Assembly (NCBI RefSeq): GCF_002150785.1
Contig: NZ_MTAZ01000029.1
Span: forward strand, 1-56,275
Reading direction: 5' to 3'
Length of the DNA stretch: 56,275 nucleotides
Source of the DNA: Arenibacter amylolyticus
GTDB lineage: Bacteria > Bacteroidota > Bacteroidia > Flavobacteriales > Flavobacteriaceae
A program made the position numbers and the translations under genes. This document shows positions 26,273-35,431 of the stretch, in pieces. Positions within the stretch are counted from its first letter, which is position 1; the number at the start of each line of letters is the position of its first letter. A model generated the notes under the pieces. It had not been told where the DNA came from. It ran no database searches and was given only the letters and a program-made list of their open reading frames with translations.

Positions 26273-26881
26273 TTAGTAGGGATCTTCTATTTCTATTCGT
26301 TTTCCATCTCGGTAAGATGCCACAAAAGCATCTTCAAAACCCATCTTTACCAATTGATACCTAAAAGAACGGGCTTCTTCCAAGGTTTCAAAATTCCCCA
26401 AGGAGTAAGAGTAGAAAGAATTGGTTTTCGCAAAGATCGTATTTCCTATGGTCTTAGACGCTAGGGCAAGATTATTGTCCACAAAAGATTTCACCTGTAC
26501 GGAGTATATCTTCTCCTTTTCCAAAAATTTCTTGGCCAAATAAAACTCCTTAACCAAGCTAAGTTCTTGGTTCTTTTGGGTCAAATTATTTATTCTTTCC
26601 TTAATTACCTCCAAACTGTCTATGGAAACAAGTAGGTTGTGGTTGTTGTATTGGCGCTCTAGGTTAGCCGATTTTACAATACCGGCGTTATATGAGAAAA
26701 CAGCCAAGGAAACGAGGAAAAAAAGAACGGTAATACTACCAAAAATATTCCTTTGGATTTTACTGCGCCTCAATTCCTTGTTTTTAAATTTAATTTGATC
26801 TAATAAACGCTCGTTAATTAATTGAGCCTTATCAATGTCTTTATGCAATTCCAGTAAATCGCTTTCTTCGATGAATGGCAT
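26273..26881 (-). CDS. Single-pass membrane protein with SPOR-like domain
   Basis: The 202-residue product has a cytoplasmic N-terminal helix rich in charged residues (1-44), one transmembrane helix (about 47-68), a coiled-coil-like segment (about 75-120), and a C-terminal SPOR-like domain (about 125-195, with YSVQVKSFVDN and YSLGNFETLEEARSFRYQL). SPOR domains bind denuded peptidoglycan, often at division sites. The gene is coupled to menA by one base. I see no functional link to menaquinone. Family assignment is by pattern only. Confidence 0.65.
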   Translation of the reverse strand: MPFIEESDLLELHKDIDKAQLINERLLDQIKFKNKELRRSKIQRNIFGSITVLFFLVSLAVFSYNAGIVKSANLERQYNNHNLLVSIDSLEVIKERINNLTQKNQELSLVKEFYLAKKFLEKEKIYSVQVKSFVDNNLALASKTIGNTIFAKTNSFYSYSLGNFETLEEARSFRYQLVKMGFEDAFVASYRDGKRIEIEDPY

Positions 26882-27122
26882 TGAAGTATTAATTTAGGGG
26901 TGAATACTTAACTATAACACAAAATAGGCATGTACTAATTTTATTAAACATACTGTTGTAAAAATAACCTAATTAGTATTAAAACAGGGACATACCTGCA
27001 ATATAATTTTTTAAAATCTGTCGTTTCTAACTACACGAAATAAGCAAAGGGAGAAGTTTGTTTTGACTATTCCTGGCAAAAGGTATTTCCCTCCTTTGGG
27101 CCCTAACCAGCTTCCCACCCTT

Positions 27123-27953
27123 TTATACCAAACGTATCCCGTCTGTACCAATTTCTATTTTACGCTCTTTATAAAGTACTCCTATCCCTTTTTTAAAGGT
27201 TTTTTTACTCATTTGAAGTACGCGTTTAATATCTTCTGGAGCAGATTTATCATGGAGCTCAAGATAACCGCCATAGGCTTTTAACTTATCATAAATTAAA
27301 TTGGCGGCCGGCTCCAAGCTTTTGTAACCTATAGGTTGCAGGGACACATCTATCTTATTGTCGGGCCTAATGAGTTTAATATACCCGTTAATTTGATCGC
27401 CAATGGATATTTTTTTAAACACTTCATTGGCATATACCAATCCTTTGTGGCTATCATTTATAATTACCTCCCATCCTAGATCGGTAGCTCTAGTGACTGT
27501 AAGCGCTACCTTTTCCTCTTCCTCTACGGTAAGGGTATCATTAGACAAGAATTTATCCAATTTATTGGAAGCCACCAGTCTATTGGTCTTTTCATCCAAA
27601 TAACAATATACCACATACCATTGGCCTTCTTGCATTTTATTTCGCTGCTCACGGAAAGGAACCAACAAGTGTTTTTCCAAGCCCCAATCCATAAATGCCC
27701 CGTATTCATTTACCTCAGCTACCTGAAGCAAACGAAACTGATTTACCATTATATAGGGTTCCAAGGTAGTAGCTACAATTCGCTCCTCGTGATCGAGATA
27801 GCAGAAGACTTCTAAAAAATCACCGATCTCAAATTCTTCCGGAACATATTTGTTGGGCAACAACACATCATTTCCTTCTTCATCTCCCAAAAAAAGACCT
27901 ACGGTAGTATCTCTTAATATTTCTAATTTACTATATTTTCCTAATGCTATCAT
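27123..27953 (-). CDS. cvfB: S1-like RNA-binding protein CvfB
   Basis: From the Met at 27953 the product is 276 residues (an upstream Met at 27968 is in frame, but relatives start at the MIALGKYSKLEILRDT position). It carries repeated S1-like domains (about 5-60, 65-130, 145-205) and a C-terminal winged-helix part (YKSLEPAANLIYDKLKAYGGYLELHDKSAPEDI region, MSKKTFKKGIGVLYK). CvfB was first described in Staphylococcus as a virulence-regulating RNA-binding factor; its flavobacterial role is unknown. It follows DUF2853 on the same strand, after a terminator. Confidence 0.82.
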   Translation of the reverse strand: MIALGKYSKLEILRDTTVGLFLGDEEGNDVLLPNKYVPEEFEIGDFLEVFCYLDHEERIVATTLEPYIMVNQFRLLQVAEVNEYGAFMDWGLEKHLLVPFREQRNKMQEGQWYVVYCYLDEKTNRLVASNKLDKFLSNDTLTVEEEEKVALTVTRATDLGWEVIINDSHKGLVYANEVFKKISIGDQINGYIKLIRPDNKIDVSLQPIGYKSLEPAANLIYDKLKAYGGYLELHDKSAPEDIKRVLQMSKKTFKKGIGVLYKERKIEIGTDGIRLV

Positions 27954-27984
27954 GCTGCAAAAATACACTTTAAAAGAATCCCAA

Positions 27985-28014
27985 TAAAAAAAAGCCGCTC
28001 TTTTTAAAAAGCGA
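27985..28014 (-). terminator. Terminator after the DUF2853 gene
   Basis: On the minus strand GTCGCTTTTTAAAAAGAGCGGC forms a stem with G-U pairs and is followed by eight T (27985-27992 read as A on the plus strand). It lies between DUF2853 and cvfB, so the men operon probably ends here or is partly attenuated. Confidence 0.7.
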
Positions 28015-28039
28015 CTTATATTGTCTAGTTTACTTTTGT

Positions 28040-28384
28040 TTATTTGTTATAAACAGACTCCTTCTTAAAGTGTTTGGCAAGCATATAGTATACAACTGCT
28101 CTATACTTACTTCGCTCCGAGGAGCCGTATCGCTCCATCACAGCATTTATCCCTTCCATTAATTTGGGACCATCCTGTAAACCGAGCTTTTTAATTAGAA
28201 AGTTGTTCTTTACCGTTGCCAATTCCTTATCATCCGAGCCAGAAACTTTTGACGCATCCACGTTGTAAATGGAGGGTCCTAACCCTATGGCAACCTTGGT
28301 CAATAGATCCATATCCGGAGTCTCTCCAAATTTATCCTTTATATGCTCAGCATATTTTGCAATCAGTTCGTCTCTTTTACTCAT
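28040..28384 (-). CDS. DUF2853 family protein
   Basis: The 114-residue soluble protein matches DUF2853 over its length: MSKRDELIAKYAEHIKDKFG, the YNVDASKVSGSDDKELATVK centre and RYGSSERSKYRAVVYYMLA at the end. The family is small, all-helical and of unknown function. It lies 23 bases behind menD on the same strand, so it is likely transcribed with the menaquinone genes; whether it takes part in them is unknown. Confidence 0.85.
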   Translation of the reverse strand: MSKRDELIAKYAEHIKDKFGETPDMDLLTKVAIGLGPSIYNVDASKVSGSDDKELATVKNNFLIKKLGLQDGPKLMEGINAVMERYGSSERSKYRAVVYYMLAKHFKKESVYNK

Positions 28385-28407
28385 AATCTAATTTGTTGGT
28401 TTGTAAT

Positions 28408-30183
28408 TTATTTCTTGCTGTAAGATATAAAATCAAAATAACCCAACAAAATTTCATCGTTCAATAATCTTGGAGTTTTAATTTCCATAATTTTTGGCCT
28501 GTCGGATTCTTTATAAAAATCGTCCAACGCTAAAACCAACGATGCTTCATCCGAAACGGATATAAAATTAAATTGGTGTGTTTTGGCAATAAGGGATAGG
28601 TCTAATTGCTGCGTAGTTTCAAAAAAGGTTTCAAAATTATCGGATTTATCCCTCCCTGGCAGAATTCGAAAGATTCCTCCCCCCTGATTATTGATCACTA
28701 TTATCCTAAAATCTGATCGCACATATTTTATCCATAAGGCATTGCTATCATATAAAAAACTAAGGTCGCCAGAGACCAGGAGGGTTGGACTTTCTGTATG
28801 CAGGGCCGCCCCTATAGCCGTAGAGGTACTGCCTTCTATGCCACTGGTTCCACGATTGCAGAAAACCTTTATGGAAGGATCTAAATCGAATAACTGGGCA
28901 TATCGGATGGCAGAACTATTGCCCAACTGCAAGTTGTAGTTTTTAGGAACACGCTTCATAAGGTGGTGAAAGGCCAGCATATCACTAAATGGAATTTGAT
29001 GGACATACGCCTCCCTTTTGGCAACATACCAATCCTTGGCTTTAGACCAATAGTTGCGATAGGTACTTTGGGTGCTAGCCCCTGGGGATCCTAATTCTCC
29101 TAGAAACCTATTGGGAGCTGTTTTAAAATGCTGGGTTAGACTAAAAAATGTATCCGGTGCCTTTTGGACATCTATATGCCAATGCTCTTTTGGTCCGTAG
29201 TTACGGAGAAAAGCCTTGACTTTCTTGGAAACTATTAGCCCTCCAAAGGTTAGCAAAATCTCTGGTTGCAATTGCTGAAAGAGTTCTTGCCTATCCGGGG
29301 ATTTTTCTATGGGTGCTATTAAACTATCTATACTTGGGAAAAACTGAGGGTGGTTTAAATTAGAGGTACATTCGGTTAAAACAATCACCGATGGGTCCGA
29401 AGCCAGTAGCTCCAAATATTTAGAATCTACCGAATTTGGGAAATTAACCCCTACCAATACTAATTTACGCTTTGCATCCTTCCACATAGCCATGCAGGCC
29501 GCTAGCTTTTCGCTGTTAAAGCTGTGATCTACCACCCTAGGAAGGTTCACTTTGGGGAGCAAAGTAGGTTCCTTGGTAAACTCATATAAGGGCTCCTCAA
29601 AGGGAACATTGATATGTACCGGACTGTTTTGGGTGCAGGCAATATTTAGGGCCTTGTCTAAGGCAGCCTCATTAAAGGCCTGTACCGCTTGCTGCGCCTC
29701 CTCTACACTGCTTCCTTCCAAACTAGCCAGATCGTATTTTTGTACCTGGTCCGTTGCATGCGACACGTCTAGTTTTAAGTTGGCACCATAGGCAATATGA
29801 TTTTTATAAACATTTTCTTGCCTAATGGTCTGTCCGTCCCCAATATCTACTTTAAACGGGGGCCTATCTGCAGAAATGACCACCAAAGGAATATCGCTAT
29901 AAAACGCTTCCGAAACAGCGGGATAGTAATTTAACAAGGCACTACCAGAAGTACAAAGTACTACTGCCGGCTCTTGAAGCTGTTGGGCAATTCCCAAAGC
30001 GAAGAAGGCAGCACTGCGCTCATCAACAACGCTATAGCAATTAAAAAAAGGGTCTTCCGAAAATCCAATCGTAAGCGGGGCATTTCTAGACCCTGGGGAG
30101 ATGATGATGTTTTTAATACCTCTTGCCTTGCAATGGTAAACCACGGTCTGGGAGGATGGAATAATAGAGTATTTCATTGACAC
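28408..30183 (-). CDS. menD: 2-succinyl-5-enolpyruvyl-6-hydroxy-3-cyclohexene-1-carboxylate synthase
   Basis: The 591-residue ThDP enzyme has the MenD start (IIISPGSRNAPLTIGF, DERSAAFFALGIAQ with the catalytic Glu, about residue 55). It has the CTSGSALLNYYPAVSEA region and the C-terminal ThDP/Mg motif (LLVSGDLSFLYDSNALW, about 478-494). It adds a succinic semialdehyde unit from 2-oxoglutarate to isochorismate in menaquinone synthesis. It lies between menF and DUF2853 in a minus-strand operon. The start could be Met1 or Met3. Confidence 0.95.
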   Translation of the reverse strand: MSMKYSIIPSSQTVVYHCKARGIKNIIISPGSRNAPLTIGFSEDPFFNCYSVVDERSAAFFALGIAQQLQEPAVVLCTSGSALLNYYPAVSEAFYSDIPLVVISADRPPFKVDIGDGQTIRQENVYKNHIAYGANLKLDVSHATDQVQKYDLASLEGSSVEEAQQAVQAFNEAALDKALNIACTQNSPVHINVPFEEPLYEFTKEPTLLPKVNLPRVVDHSFNSEKLAACMAMWKDAKRKLVLVGVNFPNSVDSKYLELLASDPSVIVLTECTSNLNHPQFFPSIDSLIAPIEKSPDRQELFQQLQPEILLTFGGLIVSKKVKAFLRNYGPKEHWHIDVQKAPDTFFSLTQHFKTAPNRFLGELGSPGASTQSTYRNYWSKAKDWYVAKREAYVHQIPFSDMLAFHHLMKRVPKNYNLQLGNSSAIRYAQLFDLDPSIKVFCNRGTSGIEGSTSTAIGAALHTESPTLLVSGDLSFLYDSNALWIKYVRSDFRIIVINNQGGGIFRILPGRDKSDNFETFFETTQQLDLSLIAKTHQFNFISVSDEASLVLALDDFYKESDRPKIMEIKTPRLLNDEILLGYFDFISYSKK

Positions 30184-30232
30184 AAAAATACAATCTCCAC
30201 TTAATTAATACCAATCCTAGTTCCCAATAAAT

Positions 30233-31345
30233 TTAACGGCCCACTATATTGAGCATAGTGCGACTCTTATCGCAGGTTTCTTTCCATTCCTTTTCCGGAT
30301 CGGAATCTAGGGTGATGCCACCTCCCACGTAGATAGTGAGTTGCTTCTCCTCCATTTTCATACATCGTAAGTTCACATAAAGCGAGGTTCTTTTCTTTAT
30401 GGTTCTATAGGCCCTATGTTCTTGATTTCTTCTTCTCTCTGGCCGATTTACTTCTTCCACTAGGTTTAACTCGCCCAAAAAACCAGTGTAAAATTCTCGG
30501 TGATACCCTTCATGCTTTAAAATAAAATCCTTGGACTTTAATTTAGGGAGGCCACATACCGCTGGGGTGGGATGCAAGGAAAGGATTATTTCGCCCAAAT
30601 TGCTCTCGTTGTTCAATCTTCCTGAGATAGCAGTCTTTAAATGCCATAATTCACCTGCACGAGAACTGCTGGTCTCGGAAACAGTTAGGGCGACTACCTT
30701 CCCTTCTAATGAATCTTTAATAAATTGGGTAACCATCCGCTGTTCTTCCAACTCTTTGGCACCCCAATTTGGCTCCTCCTCCCCATTACTTTTCATGGTG
30801 CCTGCCAGTGACATGGTCCTGAGCATTCGGTTTTCCACTTCCAATAACATTTCTGGAGTTGCACCCAACCACATCCCTACTTTTGGGTGATACCACATAT
30901 AACAGTACGCAGTAGGATATTGCGATAAAATATTCTGGAATAATTCTATCGGTTTTTGAGAGGCTTGCACTTCCACCTGCCTAGAGAACACCACCTTTTC
31001 TAACTGACCGGTTGCAATTTCATCTATACCTTTCTGGACCAAGTCCATATGGATGCCCTTGGTTGATGCATCTTCTTCTCCCCTTTGCGGCATCGCAGTT
31101 CCCGCCGTCTGTTTGGGAAACACAGGTTCAGAAAAGTAGGCGTCGTTTTTTAATAGAATGGCCTTTTCGTTTGAATTGAAAGGGGCAAAAACAAAACCGC
31201 TTTCCTCATAATCTACTACATGATGTAGTTCCGAATTATTTTGCAGGAGTAAATTGACCCTTTCCTCTTGTGGCTTTCTATAAGCCACAAAGGGCAACTC
31301 ATCTACATATTGCTGGGATAATCGGTCCAATAAATTCAAAGACAT
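30233..31345 (-). CDS. menF: Isochorismate synthase
   Basis: The 370-residue chorismate-utilising enzyme has the C-terminal catalytic domain intact. It shows KVVFSRQVEV, MWLGATPEMLLEVENRMLRTMSLAGT (core GATPEMLL), LHPTPAVCGLPK (about 255-266), REFYTGFLGEL and IYVGGGITLDSDPEKEWKET. It converts chorismate to isochorismate, the first step of menaquinone synthesis. The context next to menD and menI favours menaquinone over siderophore synthesis (entC). It starts one base after the menI stop. Confidence 0.93.
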   Translation of the reverse strand: MSLNLLDRLSQQYVDELPFVAYRKPQEERVNLLLQNNSELHHVVDYEESGFVFAPFNSNEKAILLKNDAYFSEPVFPKQTAGTAMPQRGEEDASTKGIHMDLVQKGIDEIATGQLEKVVFSRQVEVQASQKPIELFQNILSQYPTAYCYMWYHPKVGMWLGATPEMLLEVENRMLRTMSLAGTMKSNGEEEPNWGAKELEEQRMVTQFIKDSLEGKVVALTVSETSSSRAGELWHLKTAISGRLNNESNLGEIILSLHPTPAVCGLPKLKSKDFILKHEGYHREFYTGFLGELNLVEEVNRPERRRNQEHRAYRTIKKRTSLYVNLRCMKMEEKQLTIYVGGGITLDSDPEKEWKETCDKSRTMLNIVGR

Positions 31346-31346
31346 A

Positions 31347-31769
31347 TTATTCTCTCGGTAATGCTATGGTGGTTAATTTACAAATAGAGACCAGATTTTC
31401 TTCCTCATCAGTCACCTTAATATCCCAAACTTGGGTGGTACGTCCCTTATGAAGGAGTATTGCTTTAGCAAATACGGTTCCCTCCCTTACACTTTTCACA
31501 TGGTTGGCCGAGATTTCCACTCCCCGAACAAAAAACTTCTCGGGATCCAGAAAAATATAAGAAGCAGCACTACCCACGCTTTCCGCCAAGGCAACGGTGG
31601 CCCCTCCGTGTAAAACCCCATCGGGCTGATGAACCATTGGAGTAACTGGCATTTTAGCTACCAGAAAATTATCTCCCAACTCTATATATTCAATTCCCAA
31701 AGTTTCCATTAGGGTACCTTTGCATATTTCGTTGCAAATCTGAAGTTTTTTCGCCCGCTGTTCTTCCAT
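31347..31769 (-). CDS. menI: 1,4-dihydroxy-2-naphthoyl-CoA hydrolase (hot-dog thioesterase)
   Basis: From the Met at 31769 the product is 140 residues; the frame extends upstream to 31817, but those 16 residues have no family match. It has the hot-dog core HQPDGVLHGGATVALAESVG with catalytic Glu63, the same number as in E. coli YdiI/MenI, and GVEISANHVKSVREG matches that protein closely. It should release DHNA from CoA before MenA acts. Position in front of menF-menD gives further support. Other PaaI-type thioesterase roles are the alternative. Confidence 0.85.
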   Translation of the reverse strand: MEEQRAKKLQICNEICKGTLMETLGIEYIELGDNFLVAKMPVTPMVHQPDGVLHGGATVALAESVGSAASYIFLDPEKFFVRGVEISANHVKSVREGTVFAKAILLHKGRTTQVWDIKVTDEEENLVSICKLTTIALPRE

Positions 31770-31840
31770 GAAGTATTTTTTTGTAAAATTAAGCATTAGA
31801 AAATCAATTAAGAGCAACCTTTAATCCCTATTTAACACTT

Positions 31841-32488
31841 ATGCCCTTCCAAGAAAAAGAAGTCACCTATACCAGTACCAACACTTACCTTACCCTAAAT
31901 ACCTTTAGCGATAACACCAAAAATGTGTGGATTGTATTGCACGGAATTGGTTTTCTAAGCAGGTATTTCATAAATTACTTTAAGGGTCTCCCTGAAAATG
32001 AAAATTACATTATTGCACCCCAGGCGCCCTCCAAGTATTACCTAGGCAACAATTACAAGCACGTAGGTGCTAGCTGGCTCACCAAGGAGAAAACCACCCT
32101 GGAAACGGGGAATGTACTCCGATATTTAGATCAAGTGCTGATAAACGAACAAGTTCCCGAAGATTGTCGGCTTATTGTTCTAGGATTTTCACAAGGAGTC
32201 TCCGTAGCAACGAGGTGGGTTGCCAAAAGCAAAATACCCTGCAACGAGCTTATCCTATATGCAGGAGGTATTCCTGCAGAACTCAGCCCTGAGGATTTTG
32301 AGTTTCTAATGCCCTCCAACCCAGAGATTAAAATTGTAGTGGGAGATAGTGACCAATTTCTTAGTCCGGAGCGGATGGCTAAGGAACATTTAAGGATAGA
32401 ATCCCTTTTTAAGGGAAAGGCAAAGCTTGTCCCTTTTGAAGGAGGACATGAGGTGAAAAGAACGGTTATTAACCAGCTAATCCAATAA
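31841..32488 (+). CDS. Alpha/beta-hydrolase, carboxylesterase/phospholipase type
   Basis: The 215-residue cytoplasmic protein has the serine nucleophile elbow GFSQG (Ser117), a likely acid in GDSDQFL (Asp171) and the base in GGHEV (His203). An oxyanion-hole HGIG precedes them at 34-37. The size and motifs match the YpfH/Abhydrolase_2 group (short-chain esterases and lysophospholipases). It is divergent from menI with 70 bases between them, so the two could share a control region. Substrate unknown. Confidence 0.82.
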   Translation: MPFQEKEVTYTSTNTYLTLNTFSDNTKNVWIVLHGIGFLSRYFINYFKGLPENENYIIAPQAPSKYYLGNNYKHVGASWLTKEKTTLETGNVLRYLDQVLINEQVPEDCRLIVLGFSQGVSVATRWVAKSKIPCNELILYAGGIPAELSPEDFEFLMPSNPEIKIVVGDSDQFLSPERMAKEHLRIESLFKGKAKLVPFEGGHEVKRTVINQLIQ

Positions 32489-32873
32489 AGGCATGCACCG
32501 AATACTAAAAGAAGTTTTTTTTAGGGTTAACTAAGACCCACAGAAGAGGCTTAGGGTTACCGTTAGTTCCTCCTGTACTAATTAGGCGGCACTGGTATTT
32601 CTTATTTGGATGGAAGGTAAGGACGTCCTAGCATTCCCTAAAAATCACAATATTTCTTTTTGCTTATGGTGATAAAATACAGCTTTTGAAAGGTCTAATA
32701 CAAGGGTTTTTCAACTGTTAAAATAGGGGTATTATCCCATATGCTTACTTATTTTTTTGTACCTTAAGTCATCCCCCAAATGCAATAAAGACAGACGTTC
32801 AGTCTTTTTTTATTTCAGCCTATTCCTTGATTTTAATTAGGTTAAAGAATTCAACTTTATTTAAACCAAATAG
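32489..32873. other. Intergenic region before the Crp-family gene
   Basis: No gene is visible in these 385 bases. A short hairpin, AAAGAC (32787-32792) with GTCTTT (32802-32807), is followed by a T-tract and could act as a leader terminator 60 bases before the Crp-family start. A 9-base direct repeat, TTAGGGTTA, occurs at 32521 and 32551. Confidence 0.45.
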
Positions 32874-33578
32874 ATGAATTTAAAAAGAGCCACACCATTT
32901 TATAAGGCCTTGCGAAACAATCTTCTTTTTTCTGAAATAAGGGAGGAATCCTTACTAGATTTACTTGCCATTGCCTCGCCTCAGAAATGGCCTGCAAAGA
33001 CCTGTATTTTGCACACAGACCAAGCCATACATAGATTTTACATTATACTATCTGGAATGGTGAAGGCCTATGACTACGATTCTTCCAACAATAGGGAAGT
33101 AATACTATCCATACTTAGCCAGAACGATGTGCTAAATGTATGCTCGCTAATTAGCGAAGGAAATACCCATCTATTTTATGAGACCCTGGCCCCTACCCAA
33201 GTCCTGTATATCCCAGTAAAACAAATGCGCGAATGGACCTACCACAATCCCGCAGTTTTTAAGCAGATATTGGTCTATGTTCTTAAAAAAATGGAGCATC
33301 TAGAAGATGTGGCGTCGGATATGTGCTTAAAAGACACCTCAACCAGATTGGCTAAACTTTTGCTACAATTAACCAATAAATCTACCAGTAAAATAGAATT
33401 GATCAATGGATTTACCCATGATCAACTGGCTGCCTTAATTGGAACTACAAGAGCGGTCTTAAACAGACATCTTCAGGAATTTAAGGAAGAGGGGATATTG
33501 CACATCAAAAGAAAACAGATAGAAATTATAGATCCTTCCCTCCTATCCCGTAAGATAAGCACATTCCCTATAAAGTAG
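32874..33578 (+). CDS. Crp/Fnr-family transcriptional regulator
   Basis: The 234-residue product has an N-terminal cyclic-nucleotide-binding-like domain (about 20-140, with RFYIILSGMVKAY), a dimer helix and a C-terminal winged helix-turn-helix (about 165-225: THDQLAALIGTTRAVLNRHL). It lacks the Cys cluster of an FNR iron-sulfur sensor, and the cAMP pocket Arg-Ser pair is not evident, so the ligand is unknown. No obvious target is adjacent. The long leader upstream may carry its control. Confidence 0.88.
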   Translation: MNLKRATPFYKALRNNLLFSEIREESLLDLLAIASPQKWPAKTCILHTDQAIHRFYIILSGMVKAYDYDSSNNREVILSILSQNDVLNVCSLISEGNTHLFYETLAPTQVLYIPVKQMREWTYHNPAVFKQILVYVLKKMEHLEDVASDMCLKDTSTRLAKLLLQLTNKSTSKIELINGFTHDQLAALIGTTRAVLNRHLQEFKEEGILHIKRKQIEIIDPSLLSRKISTFPIK

Positions 33579-33700
33579 CCTTCCACCAATAGTGATGCGT
33601 TAATGTTTTGATAAAGCGTAGGTCTGTGCTACCTAGGTAGCATTAAAAAATAGCCTAAAACGTTAATTTTAAGTACTATTAATCAATAAATTCATCAATC

Positions 33701-34234
33701 ATGAAAAAATCACTTTTATTACTGGCAATGGGCTGTCTGGTCACTGTTGGGTTCTCGCAAACCAATGGAAATGACAAAGAAGAACAGGGAAAGGAAGTTA
33801 AATTGGAAGGGGTTACCATTACCCCTATGTACAACTTTACGTATCACAGTAAGGTAAGCAACGAATCTACGCCAGAGTATGTACAAAACCTACAAAAAGA
33901 AGTTGCTAATTACGACGTAACCGAAGACCCTAATTTCAATGGGGATTTTGACGATTTCAGAGTTATCTTCTCTCAAACCAATGGTAGAATAATCGCCACT
34001 TATGATAACAATGGAAAAGTAATTTCCACTTTTGAGAAATTTAAAGATGTTACCCCTCCGGCACCAGTTAGAGATAAACTTCATCAGCTGTATCCGGGAT
34101 GGCTTATCCACAAGGATATTTATAGAGTAACCTATTTTGAAGATAAGGGAGCAACAAAATTCTATCAATTACAGATTAGAAGTGATAACGATAGAAAAAA
34201 TATAAAAGTTGACGAAGAAGGGAATATTCTATAA
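33701..34234 (+). CDS. Secreted PepSY-like (BLIP-fold) protein
   Basis: The 177-residue product has a signal peptide ending at GFSQ (residue 20) and a mature domain with short beta-hairpins (FRVIFSQTNGRIIATYDNNG, TPPAPVRDKLHQLYPGW, YFEDKGATKFYQLQI). The 'helix P...Y.GW' pattern and repeat layout suit the PepSY-like family of Bacteroidota. In databases such proteins are sometimes mislabelled as nicotinate-nucleotide adenylyltransferase, but no nucleotide-binding motif is present. Probably periplasmic; function unknown. Confidence 0.6.
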   Translation: MKKSLLLLAMGCLVTVGFSQTNGNDKEEQGKEVKLEGVTITPMYNFTYHSKVSNESTPEYVQNLQKEVANYDVTEDPNFNGDFDDFRVIFSQTNGRIIATYDNNGKVISTFEKFKDVTPPAPVRDKLHQLYPGWLIHKDIYRVTYFEDKGATKFYQLQIRSDNDRKNIKVDEEGNIL

Positions 34235-34270
34235 GCTTTAAATTTACTAGCTACGGATTGTCTTAAAGCT

Positions 34271-34306
34271 AATAGGTAGAGGTCATCAATCATGCCTCCA
34301 CCTATT
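34271..34306 (+). promoter_or_regulatory. Hairpin downstream of the PepSY-like gene
   Basis: AATAGGT-a-GAGG (34271-34282) pairs with CCTC-c-ACCTATT (34295-34306) around one mismatch. No T-tract follows. A second 8-bp hairpin, AATACCTA/TAGGTATT, lies at 34390-34412. Confidence 0.4.
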
Positions 34307-34416
34307 CTCTAAACGCAAAAAGATACACTTAACAATCTAAGTGTGAAATGAGGAAAGCGTACTCAGCAAAGGATTATCCACTAGTATAGAATACCTAATT
34401 AAAATAGGTATTAGAG

Positions 34417-34457
34417 AGATCTCCACTATGTTTCAATCAACAAAGCGGAGATCTTTT
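34417..34457. terminator. Terminator between convergent genes
   Basis: AGATCTCC (34417-34424) pairs with GGAGATCT (34447-34454) and is followed by TTT on the plus strand. It lies between the convergent genes ending at 34234 and 34499. Confidence 0.6.
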
Positions 34458-34498
34458 ATTTGTAGTTACTTCCTTTAAAATGCCTATTTAGGGGTAAT

Positions 34499-35431
34499 TT
34501 ATTCTGTTTTCTCCGCAGGGTAATACGTTATTCTACGGGTAACATAGGTATTGTCTGGGGTAACAATTTTTTTCACCCAATTCCCGTTTTCCCCATCGTA
34601 CTGATAATGGTAGTTTTTTACGGTTTCCCTATTATTCTTAACCGTTCTTACCGACTTTACATCCCCACGGGAGTTGTACTCATAATAGATTCTTTCGGTG
34701 GGGAGATAGTCGTTATTCTTTTTATTGAAGGAAAGTTTAACCTCCGTCACCAAAGTGTCTAATGGGATATAGATTTGCTCAAGGGCCCTATACGGCTCCC
34801 CTTCCATAAACTCTTTAGTCAAAATCCTTATCCTTTGGTTTTTTTCCTTGTCCTTAATAGCTGAAGTGTGGATAGATTTTAAAACCACATCGTTTAAATA
34901 ATGGGTTTCGGTAGACGCTTCTGTACCCTCTTCATAGCTTATGGTTGTTTCATCTATGCCACTTCGGTTGGTTCTTTTAATGGAAATCAGTTTCCCCTGC
35001 TCGTCATACCCATATTCGTATAAATCTAAAAATTCCTTATTATAAGAAAGGATTTTCTCCGTTATTCTCATGTTTCCAATGGTATCCACTCTAAAGACAT
35101 GGGCTAAGGAAGTATTCCTAACAAATTCGCCGTCCCTATAATTTTCAACGCGCTTTTCCAGTAGTTGACCATCTCTCAAGGTATAAAGGGTAATATCATA
35201 ATCTTCATCATTATACCGGGTTACCGACTTGGTAAGTAGGCCCTCTCTGTTAAATTCGTACTCCTCCTTCCCATAGTTGGTAAATACCAAACAGGATTTA
35301 ACAGCTCCCTTTAAATTATAATCCTGCAACCTAAACACTTCCAATTCCTGAGCCCTAAGACTCTCAAAGGAAAGCAGTGCCAGCGTATAAAAAACTCCAG
35401 AAATAAAAATTGTCAAGTATTTTTTTACCAT
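34499..35431 (-). CDS. Secreted protein with YD/RHS-like repeats, function unknown
   Basis: The 310-residue product has a signal peptide ending at LRAQ (about residue 27). The mature part consists of repeated beta-hairpins with the pattern Y.Y...G.L or similar: EEYEFNREGLLTKS, YEYGYDEQGKLISIKR, YYEYNSRGDVKSVR, HYQYDGENGNWVKK. These look like degenerate YD repeats, seen in many small Bacteroidota exported proteins. No lipobox and no C-terminal sorting domain are present. It stands alone. Confidence 0.65.
   Translation of the reverse strand: MVKKYLTIFISGVFYTLALLSFESLRAQELEVFRLQDYNLKGAVKSCLVFTNYGKEEYEFNREGLLTKSVTRYNDEDYDITLYTLRDGQLLEKRVENYRDGEFVRNTSLAHVFRVDTIGNMRITEKILSYNKEFLDLYEYGYDEQGKLISIKRTNRSGIDETTISYEEGTEASTETHYLNDVVLKSIHTSAIKDKEKNQRIRILTKEFMEGEPYRALEQIYIPLDTLVTEVKLSFNKKNNDYLPTERIYYEYNSRGDVKSVRTVKNNRETVKNYHYQYDGENGNWVKKIVTPDNTYVTRRITYYPAEKTE

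Noticed and set aside
32521-32559. Direct repeat TTAGGGTTA
   Set aside because: Only two copies of nine bases; it is too little to suggest a function.
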